Source: Alphaproteobacteria bacterium (GTDB taxonomy: Bacteria > Pseudomonadota > Alphaproteobacteria > Rickettsiales > SXRF01). Taken from it: a stretch of 64,000 nt of DNA. The first letter of the stretch is position 1. Every line of letters begins with the position of its first letter. Shown piece by piece: positions 18,531-28,803 of this stretch. The stretch is from positions 81,884-145,883 of the forward strand of contig JAGVLO010000012.1 of the NCBI GenBank assembly GCA_020049775.1, written 5' to 3'. The notes under the pieces were generated by a model. It had not been told where the DNA came from, ran no database searches, and saw only the letters and a program-made list of their open reading frames with translations. Made by a program: the position numbers and the translations under genes.

Positions 18531-21500
18531 ATGTCCAGTACCACCCCAGGCAATACCCCCGCACAGGACACGCCAGAACAGATAGCCAAACGGCTTGAGC
18601 TGGTGACCGTAGCCAAGGGCAACCCGCCTGAGGTATGGGAAATGCGTGACCCGGTAACGGGAAAACGCTATTTCGCCAAAACTGCTGAACCGCCAGAACT
18701 GGATAGCACACGCAAAGCGGCAAACGCAACCATTCCCGAAAATTCACCTGTCGTAATTGCAAAGCCATTAACGCTTGGCAAAGATAATATCCCGGAACAA
18801 ATAAGGGCAGACGTCAAATTTGAGGGAAAACGCACCGAATTTCTCATTGTCGAGGCTGTTCCACGTGGCATGACACTTGGCCAGCTTACAGACCCTGGCA
18901 ATTATGGCTTTCGTGGTGCGCCACAAGAACTCCAGGATAAGCCGATCACGGCAGCAGAATTTGATCAGGTATTAAAAACCATAAGATCATTAAATGAACA
19001 GGGAGTTTTTCATCACGATCTGCTGAGTAACACTGAAATAGTGCGCGGCCAAGATGGAAAGCTAAAGGTTTATATGTACGATTTTGAGCCTCACACATTT
19101 GATAAAATGTTTCCAGGCCAGCTAGAAGACCTTGCGCATACTACCGATGCCGGACGGCGAATGATGCGCTCTGGAGCGCTTGCGACTGATGCAGAAACAG
19201 TAATTCAGCGCTATGAGACGGCTAACCGCGTACCGGAACCCTCAAAGCCTCTACAATCGCCAGATGCGCCAGATTCACCGTCGCGGCCACAAGGCCCAAG
19301 GCCGGCTATCCGGCCTACACCACCACCGCTTCCCAATCCAAAAGGTACTATATTCCTAGGTACGCACGAATTTACAGTTGTACCAGCGCGGGGCGGACCA
19401 GTTGTTGCAACTAACAACCTCAATTCATGCATCGCGATTGAAATAACAGGCGGCACAAATAAAGTTGTAGCGCATGTAAGCCCCGAGATGCTCGATAGCG
19501 GATCAATTGCAACATTACTGCGTGCAGCCAATGTTGATAACCCGGGCGGTGAAGTAAAAATCACCATGGTTGGCACCGATGTAAATGAAATGAGTTACGG
19601 TACTAATCGTCAGAAACTGATGACTGCGCTGGAAAATGCATCAACCGAAACAGGCGTTAAATACAAGGTAGATAAAACAGATTTTACGCAAAAAGCATCG
19701 TCACGGTCAAATGAGCCAAGCGGAAAGTTTGTAAGCTCCGACCGCCCTATTGATCCTAACAGCATAAATTTCCCGAAGATCGACAGGCCATATGCCCAGA
19801 CACTATTTAATGCAAACCAATATGGCTATGACAAAGTGCCAATGGTACCTGTGGATGTACCAGGAGTTACCTTACCAGCCTCAGGTGAAGACTTCTTTAA
19901 TGCAGTTAAGGAAGTGCATAAAGACGGAACAAAAATTGGTGAGCGCGTAGCCGCAGAGAACAAACTGAATATCAAAGCTCAAATTACTTCTAACGACATT
20001 GTCATCGACCTTTACAAAAAGCCAGGTGAAGCATCTGCCATTCCGCGTGATGACTATGCAAAAGCGCGGTATAATGAAAAGTCTGGCTATACAGGAGTCA
20101 CTCTAGATCCTGATATTGATCAAGCCGCACGCATATTTACTGATGACAGGCGCAGGTTCCGCGTGCTTAGCGCAAGCGATCTTGATCCAGCCAATGAAGC
20201 GAAATTGCGTACCGAGTTCAAAGCATATGAGCAAAGAATTGCTACAGAGCGCAAAAACCTGACTTCTTCATATCTAACAGATCAAATTAATATTGAACAA
20301 ACCGGCCGGATGATTACGCGCGATCCAGAAAGTGCTGTAAAAGCATTGGCAGCGAAATATCCTGGCAATAAGGAAATTGCAGAATATACACAAGGCGATA
20401 AATTTGATTCATTGAAGCGCGGACATAACACACCTGAATTTCTTGAAATGCTGAGCAAGCAACCGGAATTTCAAGGTGAGGCAGGGCGAACAAAGCTAAA
20501 CGCCGACATTAGAAAAACATATGTTGATGCAGGTGTAGAAAACTTAGCAAATAGAGACCTTCGTAAATCTGTTGATGCAGTGCTTGAGCGTTTTGACCTT
20601 AGCCCAGAAGAAAGACGGCAGTTTAACGCCAAGATAATTTCTGAAGACCCTATCCCAAAAGCGATTGATCCAACGCAACCTCCTGAGCGAGAAGCAATCG
20701 CAAGTATAAAAATTGATGATGACGAACTAAAGAAAATGCCTGAACAGTTGCGAACGCGCACTGCGCAGGATTTTGAGACCATGGTAAAAGATGGACGAAA
20801 AGCATTAGTGGACCATGCAAAAGCTCACAGAGTAAGTGACCCATATGCTAAGCACCTAAGCCCTGCAGATGCACGCGCCGCATTTGAGGACATGTACCGC
20901 AGAATTCCACCCAATGGCAATACCCGCAAAATGGTTGATATTGCGCTTGCCAATCCGGATTTAAAAATTGTTGTGGTGGAAGGTGCGGATTCAAACAGGT
21001 TTTGGAATTTTCGCGATAGTAAAGATCCTGGGGCAATGGGATTTAGTAGAAATAATAAAAATGAGATATACCTTGCTGCCTCATCATCTGAACCTGCTCC
21101 TTTGCTAATCGAAGAGGCACTACATAACTCCATAAAGAATATTTACAACAACAACACATCTCATCCGTTTGCGGATGGCAACGACCCACGCAAGGCATTA
21201 TTATTTGAAGCAATGCGCGCAGATATTGAGCGCGATGGGCCTGCAATGCGTGGGGCAAATCTCGACCGCATGCGTAGGGACTTGGGTCTGGAAAGTTACA
21301 AACTACGTAATTTTTATGCGGAGGCAGTTGTTAAACTTGAGATTCTGGAAGCAGAGGGAAAACTAACGCCAGAGTTAGCAGAGCGATATAAACATCTTAA
21401 TCGCTTCCGCACTGAAATACTGCATTCAGATGCCCAATCGAGGATAGATGGCAAACCACTGCCAACTATCGATCCTGTGGAGTACCGCACAAAAGGCGGA

Positions 21501-24500
21501 TACCAGATGGATATGATAACACGTGCGCCAGTCTATACAGAAGGCACGGGGGTAGGTAAAAAGTTCTTAATACCAGTAGAATCTATCACAGGGCTGCAGG
21601 GTAGAGACGGTGTTGAATCAGCACTACGCGCCCTCGGCATACCAAAGGAGGTTCGTGACTTGAACGACCCAAGCAGGGTTGTAGAAGAAGGCTATCGAGT
21701 AGTTGAGAATGATGAACTCCGTAAGAAGCTAGGACCGGGCGCAAAAGGAACAGTAATCGAGATTCCAGAAGAACTGCTCAAGAAAAATCCTGCCCTATAC
21801 CAGAAACTGACGGAAAGAATGCCAGCAGCATCAAATGCAGCAATGCTTGATGAAAGCGTCGGCAGACAATTCCGGAACAATCAGATTTATGAGCAGAATG
21901 GGGTTCCTCGTAGCACAAGCATGACTAATAGCGGTGCATCAGAACGACTATTAAATGCGTTTAAACTAAATAGTGAAACTGACTATGTGGGAGCAATAAA
22001 AACAGGGCGTACTGAAATATCGCTCGACCCACGATCCCCACAATTCGAGCAAAACAAGCAGCAGGCACGTGAAGTGCTGGAAGCACACAGGTACCTAACT
22101 GAAGAACGCGTCCGTAATGGCAAACCCACCAATGACATCCCAAGCATTGAAATGGAAGGTAATAAACTGGTCGTCAAACTTGCTGATGCACCGGATGGGA
22201 TAAATCATGAAATTGCACGCGCACAGCAGTTGCAGATGCTGATGGAAGATGCACCGCAATTTAAAGCATCCAGCATGGCCGACAGAACAATATCTGCGCT
22301 TATTGCAAATAGAATTCAGTATCAACAGAAAGTAGAGTTCTTCGATAGCATTGGCGACATGTTGTCACGAAAGGCAATAGACCCGAATGCAGAAATGCCA
22401 AACGATAACGGAACCAAGCAGCAGCAAGAATTCTTGAAGGCAGCAAAAGCAGCCCAGCAAGCACAAATCGACCTGGAAGCAGAACGTGCAAAGCCTGGCT
22501 CTACAAGAGTTGCAGAATTAGAGGCAACCCTAAAAGCCCAGCAAGAAAAAATGGGGTCTATACGTACTCAGGCACAGCAAACACACGATGTGAATGCGGA
22601 ATCTATACACAATAAGCAGATGTCTGAACATGTACGTAATACACGTGCATCCCGTGTACTAAATAGCACTGGCGTCATACAAGGGGCAATGACACTTAAC
22701 CAGATTGAAAATGATCCTTCGCTTTCTCCAACGCAAAAAGCAATAAAACGAACAATTGCTGTTACACATATGACTTCTGGCGGTGTTGGCGTAATTGTTG
22801 ACACGCGACTCCTTACAAGGCCAGGTTCAACACTGGGCGTAAAATTCGGTACTGTAACAGGTGTAATTGGCGTCGGCTCATCAGGTTATGAGCTATATGA
22901 AGCGATAAACGCCGACAAAAATAGCCCTCACTATACACGCGGTATAGTAATGAGCAGCGCAAACCTTACCGCTTCTACACTTGGCACAGCAGGTGCAATT
23001 ACTGCATGGGTCAGCGGTGGTGCGGGTACAGCGGGTGCTGTCGGAAGTGGACTTATGACCGCTTCAGCAGCAATTGCCGCACCTGTGGCTCTCGCATCCC
23101 TCGCCTTCCAGCTTGAAGGACATGCAGAACACATTCAAAACATGCAAAATACCTATAACAGCATTGAAGCAGATATACGCCGTGTAAATAGCCAAACCGG
23201 AACCACCACAACATTTGTGGATATACCAGGCTTAAAACCACAGGCAGGAGATTATAAAAACCTCGATGCGTTCCTGCGCTCAATGGACAGAGATAAGCCA
23301 GCCTATAATGATGGCACACCAATCGATTTCCGTAAATTGATGGAGAATCCCAAAGAGTTTCGTAGGGTTGCTGCAAATATGCAGAATTACTACAACACAG
23401 AATCATTGGACCTCCAAAGATTTCTACGTGAAGGTTTCATCAGCCGTGAAGACTTATCGGCATCACCTATTGGGTGGCTTAGCAAAGAAATTGGTGGAGC
23501 AATAACCGGGCGTGATATTGATAAGGAATACGAACAGAAAGCAAATAAAATTAATGACTATAATATGTATTCCGCTCAATCATCGGCAGCTATTCAGGGC
23601 GTTGACGGTGAGCTTCCCGGTGGAGAAAGAAACTTTGGCCAGAGGTATAATGATTACGTCAGGATAATTAAACCATTAGAAGCAGAGTATCCTTACCAGA
23701 TTCAGCAATTGGAAAAGATGCGCCACCTCCATATTGCAATGAAAGACCCTGTTATGCAGTTCGGCACCCGTGCAGGACTTCAGGGAATGCAACCAAACAC
23801 CCCTGAATACAACAAAGCGAACGCAGCCGTAAATGCGGCTTTTCAAAAAGATATGCCCCGCTATCAGGAAGCACAGAAATTAGCGGCCGCAGAACCCAAA
23901 GATATGGCCGCTATACAGAAATTTCTCGGTGTTAATGACGAAGATTGGAAAAAGAAGGGTAAGAACGGTAAAAGCCTCGAAGACATTATCACCGAACGCG
24001 CCCGTGCAGGCCCAGCACAACTACTGCCCATACTAAATGATCACGTTAAGGCTACCAGCCCGGCAAATGGCGCCTTAATGGAAGAGTTCGCCAAGTTTAA
24101 TTTCTCTCAGGAAATGAAAATGGTTGAGCCCATGCTGGTTAAAGAAAGGGCTGTGGAGGCGCAAAAGAATAAAACAACACAGCTTGCGCTTGAGCTGAAT
24201 AAAAAAATGGTCGAAGCTAAAGCTGCAGGTGATGACCCAGAAAAAGGCGAACAGGCCAGAAAAGCGGTTGAAGACGCCAAAGCTAACCTGATGGCTGAAT
24301 ATGATAAGCTTCAGACAGCGGTATATGCAGAGTCAACGATGAAGCCTGCGGAAATAGCCGCCGCAAAAGAAAATGCCCGCAGGGATCTTTTACGTGGAAT
24401 CAATGATGATTCTATCCGCATTTATCAGGATAATATGCCGGGCGTGGCAAAGCAAAGAATTGATAATTTTGTTCAATATGATTACGAAAGCGAAGCCAAA

Positions 24501-26825
24501 AGATATTTCCGCAATAATGAGCAGTTTTTAGAAAAATCCGGACTGAAGAACCGCCCTGATGTAGCGGCTGTGGGCCTTGCCAGAAGCCCGCAGGAATACT
24601 TGCAGAAAAAAATGATGTTCGCTCCTACCCTCCTTGTTGAGCAAGCAAAGCAGGAGTTGCAATCCAACAATACAGTGCTGGCAACCGTCACACGTCAGAA
24701 CGCCGCTATTAAGGATGGTGCTGCAAACGCAGAATTACTTGTCCGTGAGTTAACGGGGGCTTCGGTTGGCAATGCTCCAATACTGAACTCGTATGGTACT
24801 CAGGAAGTTGACAAAGGTGTTCCAGTTACTGCCGCTCATCTTATCGATAATTATAGTAAAATTATAGATAAGGAAAATAAAGCCCTAGAGGAAATGAAGA
24901 CACAAGCAAAAACAAATCCTGATGAGGATTTGAAAGCAAAAATTGTACTCAAAGAAAATACCATTTCCCAACTTTCGGTGAATAAAGCGCAACTTGAACA
25001 GCGCAACTATGCGTATAAGCTGCAAAAGGCTGAGGAAATAAAGAATCAATACCGTGATCTTACCGGGCAAATGCTGATTGCAAGTGATGATGCCAAGAAA
25101 AATCCTGCTGTTAAAGTATCGGAGGCCGACCAGAATGAAGTCAGCCAGATGCAGATCCAAATGCAAACACAGTATGAAGCCTTCCAAGCACTAAAGGCTC
25201 GTGGAAAAGATGCGCCACCGGCAGACCTGGCAAAAGCAGAAGCAGCATTCCTTATGGCGCAGCGCAAATTTGCTGAAAAAAGCATGAGTGCGACTAGACT
25301 ATCTCAAACAGAAAACATCAATAAAGCCGGACAGAAGAACATTGATGCCTTGGCTGAACTTGCAAAAGATCAAAAAGACTCGTGGAAAATGGATACCCCA
25401 GCATTACAAGCTGATCGCGAGTATAATTACGCTAATACTATGTACCAAATTACTCAGGCTGATTTGAAAAAGAATCCAAACGATCCAGCAGTAAAAGTCA
25501 AGGCAGATACGGCCTATACAAATCTAATGAAAAATTTGGATAGATTGCTCGAAGGGCAACTGGAAGATATAAAGAAGAACACAGATCGCAAGGGTAAAGA
25601 AAACCAAGGCTGGAAAGCAGAAATTGATTTAATGGAGAAGCAAAATTCATCTGCAAAAATTACAGTCCCCCTATCTGAGGAAAGCCAAAAGGCAAAGAAT
25701 GCAATCGATGAATTTAATAAGGCAAGGCCAAATTTTAAACCCCCTGCTACAAATGCTCCCTTAGCTGACAAGATTGCCTATGAGAAGGATAGCATACAGT
25801 TAATTAAGCTAGAACGGGCATTCATTAACACACGGTGGGATGAGTTACAAAGTGCGCGTGGCAATATGTATTTCCCTGGAATTACCAAACCAATTAAACT
25901 GGAGATAAAAATTGCCGTTAATGGGCCAATTCCCCAAGGGCAGCAGAATTATCAAGAGGTTTATACACCTAACAAAGATGGTAAGTTCGAGCTTGATACA
26001 AAAACCATTATGCGTAACTGGAATGGCGTAATGAAGGAGTATAATCAGCTTAACAGCGCAAAACCGGGTGAGGAAGATCCGAGAAGCATCACTCGTGATG
26101 TTAAGCAACGCTATGAGCCGCCAACCACTGTTGAACTGGCTGAAATCAAGGCTACAGCTAAGTTGTTGTTTGATGCAAACCGAGCCTACGAAGCAAGCCC
26201 GACAGAAGAAAATCAGAAAAAGTGGATGGAAGCAACTGTAGCGCATTCAAAAGCAGTTGATACATCTAATAAGGGCCGTATCAAGCGTACTGAAGAAGTG
26301 ACGCTGAAAGATGTAGGTGCAAAATATAAGGATAAATTAAAGGCGTGGAAGAAGGAGATTGGTGATTTAAGTGGTAAAACGCCGGATGAAATTGCAAAAA
26401 AACTGGCGGACATGATGAAAGCTGAAAGAGAAAGCGATACGCAGCGAGAGTTTGATCTTGAAGCTGCAGCATCATTGGCAGAAAGTCTGAATAACGTTCC
26501 CGGAGTACGTGAAGCTTACAAAGAATTTCTTGATTCGGTTGGTGGGCCAAAAGTGCTGCTTAAAGCTCTTGAATCTATAGAATCACCAATGATACCTAAC
26601 GAATTACGCGACTCGGGTATGCAGTCAAATGCCAACATGCCTGGTGCCGATAGCAACTTGAACGGTAACCAGCCACCAAAACTTAATCCTGCCATGTTAG
26701 CTGCTCTGGCACAGGCAAATGATCCTAATTTTAAAACGACGGCCCCTGAGTTTGACGGAATGGTTGCTGCCCCACGAGGCCTGAATGTCCCTGGCGGCAA
26801 TGCTCCATCAGCCGGACGTGCATAA
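18531..26825 (+). CDS. Giant multidomain protein: kinase-like, CheD/CNF-like deamidase, hydrophobic segment, coiled coils
   Basis: 2764 residues, no signal peptide and no RTX or cell-wall repeats. Residues ~25-215 resemble a protein kinase: Lys50 in 'GKRYFAKT', 'FHHDLLSNTEI' (Asp163, Asn167) and 'YMYDFEP' (Asp184); Asn is one residue nearer Asp than usual and DFG is DFE, so it is divergent. Residues ~280-375 carry Thr294, Cys300 and His315 in 'TNNLNSCIAIEI' and 'VVAHVSP', the Thr-x5-Cys...His arrangement of CheD and CNF-type glutamine deamidases. A segment around 861-865 ('IEEALHNS') is weakly metalloprotease-like. Residues ~1400-1530 are Gly/Ala-rich and hydrophobic, as in toxin translocation segments. 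The rest is Lys/Glu/Gln-rich helix. Composition is AT-richer than the neighbours. A secreted effector or toxin is the best guess. Confidence 0.6.
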   Translation: MSSTTPGNTPAQDTPEQIAKRLELVTVAKGNPPEVWEMRDPVTGKRYFAKTAEPPELDSTRKAANATIPENSPVVIAKPLTLGKDNIPEQIRADVKFEGKRTEFLIVEAVPRGMTLGQLTDPGNYGFRGAPQELQDKPITAAEFDQVLKTIRSLNEQGVFHHDLLSNTEIVRGQDGKLKVYMYDFEPHTFDKMFPGQLEDLAHTTDAGRRMMRSGALATDAETVIQRYETANRVPEPSKPLQSPDAPDSPSRPQGPRPAIRPTPPPLPNPKGTIFLGTHEFTVVPARGGPVVATNNLNSCIAIEITGGTNKVVAHVSPEMLDSGSIATLLRAANVDNPGGEVKITMVGTDVNEMSYGTNRQKLMTALENASTETGVKYKVDKTDFTQKASSRSNEPSGKFVSSDRPIDPNSINFPKIDRPYAQTLFNANQYGYDKVPMVPVDVPGVTLPASGEDFFNAVKEVHKDGTKIGERVAAENKLNIKAQITSNDIVIDLYKKPGEASAIPRDDYAKARYNEKSGYTGVTLDPDIDQAARIFTDDRRRFRVLSASDLDPANEAKLRTEFKAYEQRIATERKNLTSSYLTDQINIEQTGRMITRDPESAVKALAAKYPGNKEIAEYTQGDKFDSLKRGHNTPEFLEMLSKQPEFQGEAGRTKLNADIRKTYVDAGVENLANRDLRKSVDAVLERFDLSPEERRQFNAKIISEDPIPKAIDPTQPPEREAIASIKIDDDELKKMPEQLRTRTAQDFETMVKDGRKALVDHAKAHRVSDPYAKHLSPADARAAFEDMYRRIPPNGNTRKMVDIALANPDLKIVVVEGADSNRFWNFRDSKDPGAMGFSRNNKNEIYLAASSSEPAPLLIEEALHNSIKNIYNNNTSHPFADGNDPRKALLFEAMRADIERDGPAMRGANLDRMRRDLGLESYKLRNFYAEAVVKLEILEAEGKLTPELAERYKHLNRFRTEILHSDAQSRIDGKPLPTIDPVEYRTKGGYQMDMITRAPVYTEGTGVGKKFLIPVESITGLQGRDGVESALRALGIPKEVRDLNDPSRVVEEGYRVVENDELRKKLGPGAKGTVIEIPEELLKKNPALYQKLTERMPAASNAAMLDESVGRQFRNNQIYEQNGVPRSTSMTNSGASERLLNAFKLNSETDYVGAIKTGRTEISLDPRSPQFEQNKQQAREVLEAHRYLTEERVRNGKPTNDIPSIEMEGNKLVVKLADAPDGINHEIARAQQLQMLMEDAPQFKASSMADRTISALIANRIQYQQKVEFFDSIGDMLSRKAIDPNAEMPNDNGTKQQQEFLKAAKAAQQAQIDLEAERAKPGSTRVAELEATLKAQQEKMGSIRTQAQQTHDVNAESIHNKQMSEHVRNTRASRVLNSTGVIQGAMTLNQIENDPSLSPTQKAIKRTIAVTHMTSGGVGVIVDTRLLTRPGSTLGVKFGTVTGVIGVGSSGYELYEAINADKNSPHYTRGIVMSSANLTASTLGTAGAITAWVSGGAGTAGAVGSGLMTASAAIAAPVALASLAFQLEGHAEHIQNMQNTYNSIEADIRRVNSQTGTTTTFVDIPGLKPQAGDYKNLDAFLRSMDRDKPAYNDGTPIDFRKLMENPKEFRRVAANMQNYYNTESLDLQRFLREGFISREDLSASPIGWLSKEIGGAITGRDIDKEYEQKANKINDYNMYSAQSSAAIQGVDGELPGGERNFGQRYNDYVRIIKPLEAEYPYQIQQLEKMRHLHIAMKDPVMQFGTRAGLQGMQPNTPEYNKANAAVNAAFQKDMPRYQEAQKLAAAEPKDMAAIQKFLGVNDEDWKKKGKNGKSLEDIITERARAGPAQLLPILNDHVKATSPANGALMEEFAKFNFSQEMKMVEPMLVKERAVEAQKNKTTQLALELNKKMVEAKAAGDDPEKGEQARKAVEDAKANLMAEYDKLQTAVYAESTMKPAEIAAAKENARRDLLRGINDDSIRIYQDNMPGVAKQRIDNFVQYDYESEAKRYFRNNEQFLEKSGLKNRPDVAAVGLARSPQEYLQKKMMFAPTLLVEQAKQELQSNNTVLATVTRQNAAIKDGAANAELLVRELTGASVGNAPILNSYGTQEVDKGVPVTAAHLIDNYSKIIDKENKALEEMKTQAKTNPDEDLKAKIVLKENTISQLSVNKAQLEQRNYAYKLQKAEEIKNQYRDLTGQMLIASDDAKKNPAVKVSEADQNEVSQMQIQMQTQYEAFQALKARGKDAPPADLAKAEAAFLMAQRKFAEKSMSATRLSQTENINKAGQKNIDALAELAKDQKDSWKMDTPALQADREYNYANTMYQITQADLKKNPNDPAVKVKADTAYTNLMKNLDRLLEGQLEDIKKNTDRKGKENQGWKAEIDLMEKQNSSAKITVPLSEESQKAKNAIDEFNKARPNFKPPATNAPLADKIAYEKDSIQLIKLERAFINTRWDELQSARGNMYFPGITKPIKLEIKIAVNGPIPQGQQNYQEVYTPNKDGKFELDTKTIMRNWNGVMKEYNQLNSAKPGEEDPRSITRDVKQRYEPPTTVELAEIKATAKLLFDANRAYEASPTEENQKKWMEATVAHSKAVDTSNKGRIKRTEEVTLKDVGAKYKDKLKAWKKEIGDLSGKTPDEIAKKLADMMKAERESDTQREFDLEAAASLAESLNNVPGVREAYKEFLDSVGGPKVLLKALESIESPMIPNELRDSGMQSNANMPGADSNLNGNQPPKLNPAMLAALAQANDPNFKTTAPEFDGMVAAPRGLNVPGGNAPSAGRA

Positions 26826-26865
26826 CGTCCTGAAAAGTCGGCAGCACATCTAGGTAGATTGCTGA

Positions 26866-28017
26866 TTAGGCGAAAAACCGCTGATGTCCGGTGTCCTGCT
26901 TTACATATTGCGAACTCAGGCGGTCGCGCTCAATATAGGTATCCAGCTCTTCGTTCTTCTGAATCTTTTCTTCCGGTGAAAGGAAACTTACCTCAATGGC
27001 GTTACGCGCCAATTTGGTGATGTCTTCCTTCGTCAGGTCGAGCGCCTCGGCAATCGCAATGAAGTTTTCATTCATATAGCCATCGAAATAAGCCGGATCA
27101 TCGCTGTTTACAGTAGCCTTCAGATTGGCGGCAAGCATATCCTTCAGGCGGTGTTCCTTAAGGCTCACCATCTTCTGTTTGGTATCCATATCCAGCGTGT
27201 GCGAAAGCTTCAAGTTGGAAAGCGGGCACACAGTGAGGCCGGTGCCGTCATGCGCAAGGCGTTCTACCAGCGCGCTATCGTCTAGCGAATGGTTGCCGTG
27301 GTCGATACGGTCGATCTTCAGCGTATCGATTGCTTCCCATACATAAGACGCTGGGCCTTCTTCACCGGCATGCGCCATGAGTCTCTTATCGGGATATTCG
27401 CCTTTGAGTGTAGCGTACAAACGTTCAAACTTGGTCGGCGGGTGGCCGTTTTCTGAGCTGTCAAGACCAAAGCCGTCGATTTTGTCCATGTGCGGACGCG
27501 CCTGTTCCAGTGTCTCAAAACCTTCCTTCTCAGTCATGTGGCGCAGGAAGGACATAATCAGCTTAGAGGTAACCTTGCGATTTTCCGTGCGACCAGCCAC
27601 TTCAACATCCAGCCCTTCAGTCTTGGCTTCGTCAAGCGCGCGGGTGATACCGTTGATAGCGGTTTCAAACGCAACGCCGCGTTCGGTATGGCCCTGCGGG
27701 TCGAAGAAAATTTCGGTGTGGGTTACGTTCTGCGAGGCAATTTTCGTCAGGTACGCCTTGGTCAGGTCATAAAAATCCTCTTCCTTGCGCAGCACGTTCA
27801 TGCCCTGATAATAGAGGTCGAGGAATTCCTGCAGGTCCTTATAGGCAGAGCCACGCTTATATGCAGCTTTGAGTTCTTCGAGGTCCTTGTAGGGAAGTTC
27901 GATACCGTTACGTTCCGCAAGCTTCATCAGCATTTCTGGTTCCATTGCGCCTTCGATATGCAGGTGCAATTCGATTTTGGGCATGCCTTCAATAAATTTT
28001 CTTAAACCATCGTCCAT
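26866..28017 (-). CDS. Adenine deaminase (adenosine-deaminase fold)
   Basis: 383 residues. The metal-dependent fold is clear: 'KIELHLHIEG' (His18, His20), 'LMAHAGEEGPASYVWEAID', 'RIDHGNHS', 'LTVCPLSNLKL' and 'VNSDDPAYF'. The 'HAGEEGPxxY' form is typical of bacterial and fungal adenine deaminases, whereas true adenosine deaminases usually read HAGE followed by other residues. The reaction is adenine to hypoxanthine plus ammonia, a purine-salvage step that fits the hpt gene at 63 kb. Adenosine deaminase remains possible. The gene stands alone with the unknown gene at 28045 just upstream. Confidence 0.85.
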   Translation of the reverse strand: MDDGLRKFIEGMPKIELHLHIEGAMEPEMLMKLAERNGIELPYKDLEELKAAYKRGSAYKDLQEFLDLYYQGMNVLRKEEDFYDLTKAYLTKIASQNVTHTEIFFDPQGHTERGVAFETAINGITRALDEAKTEGLDVEVAGRTENRKVTSKLIMSFLRHMTEKEGFETLEQARPHMDKIDGFGLDSSENGHPPTKFERLYATLKGEYPDKRLMAHAGEEGPASYVWEAIDTLKIDRIDHGNHSLDDSALVERLAHDGTGLTVCPLSNLKLSHTLDMDTKQKMVSLKEHRLKDMLAANLKATVNSDDPAYFDGYMNENFIAIAEALDLTKEDITKLARNAIEVSFLSPEEKIQKNEELDTYIERDRLSSQYVKQDTGHQRFFA

Positions 28018-28044
28018 TACTTACTCCTAAAAATTATATTCTCA

Positions 28045-28803
28045 CTAGCTTACTTGACGTCCCATAATAGGAGCGCTTGTATATAATGCGTGCAATGTGT
28101 CAAACAAAGCTCCCACCGCATAGCGACGCCTGCCTTTTTCTTCCGGCACTGCTGCGCAAGCTTCCGTCACAATCGCATAAAGTTCATCTTCTTTTGTCCC
28201 ACGATTAATAACACTGTCTCCCTTAATCAGAGGACGCTGCCCATTATATTTTTCGGTCAGTACTGCGCCAAGTTTTTCTGCTACTTTGGTCGCTTCCTGC
28301 AACGGCATTACTAACTTAAGGCAGCCAACGGCAGAGCGAGTAAATGTAGCCGCAAGCTTTTTTACATGCGCATCATATGCGGGGGTTATCCTATCCATGA
28401 GTTCTTCCCCTGCCTCGCCAAGCTCTATATCCTGCATAGGCTGGTCGTACACCTTGTCCAGCGCAGAAGGAAGCTCTAGCCCATCTTTCGTCAGCTGCTG
28501 CACTTCTTTCAACGCGTAATAGGCAATCCCGCATAGACGGTAAGAGTCACACCAAACGATTGGACTCGCCGGACGCGCGCTGATTTTGAAAAAATCCGCC
28601 TCATCATTGGCATTTTCACAAATAGTGTTCATACCATCATCATTCATACGTTTCTGGATAAGCTGAAGCACCCCTTCCCACACATAGTGATCAGTATCAC
28701 GCGGTAGGAACTGCACATGGATGTTTGGTTCATCATCATGCTTGTCTACCGTCAAAGTGACTTCGAGTTTGCTCTTCTTGTCGATAGTAATGCTTACATC
28801 CAC
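28045..28803 (-). CDS. Unknown 252-residue protein
   Basis: A soluble protein without signal peptide or membrane segment. The first 60 residues are predicted beta-strands ('VSITIDKKSKLEVTLTVD', 'NIHVQFLPRDTDHYVWEG'); the remainder is mainly helical, ending 'GALFDTLHALYTSAPIMG'. No family is recognised. It lies 27 bases upstream of the adenine deaminase gene on the same strand, so the two are probably one transcript. No catalytic motif is obvious. Confidence 0.6.
   Translation of the reverse strand: MDVSITIDKKSKLEVTLTVDKHDDEPNIHVQFLPRDTDHYVWEGVLQLIQKRMNDDGMNTICENANDEADFFKISARPASPIVWCDSYRLCGIAYYALKEVQQLTKDGLELPSALDKVYDQPMQDIELGEAGEELMDRITPAYDAHVKKLAATFTRSAVGCLKLVMPLQEATKVAEKLGAVLTEKYNGQRPLIKGDSVINRGTKEDELYAIVTEACAAVPEEKGRRRYAVGALFDTLHALYTSAPIMGRQVS

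Noticed and set aside
18531..26825. Adhesin or type I-secreted RTX protein as an explanation for the giant gene
   Set aside because: No signal peptide, no glycine-rich nonapeptide calcium repeats, no bacterial Ig-like repeats and no neighbouring secretion genes.
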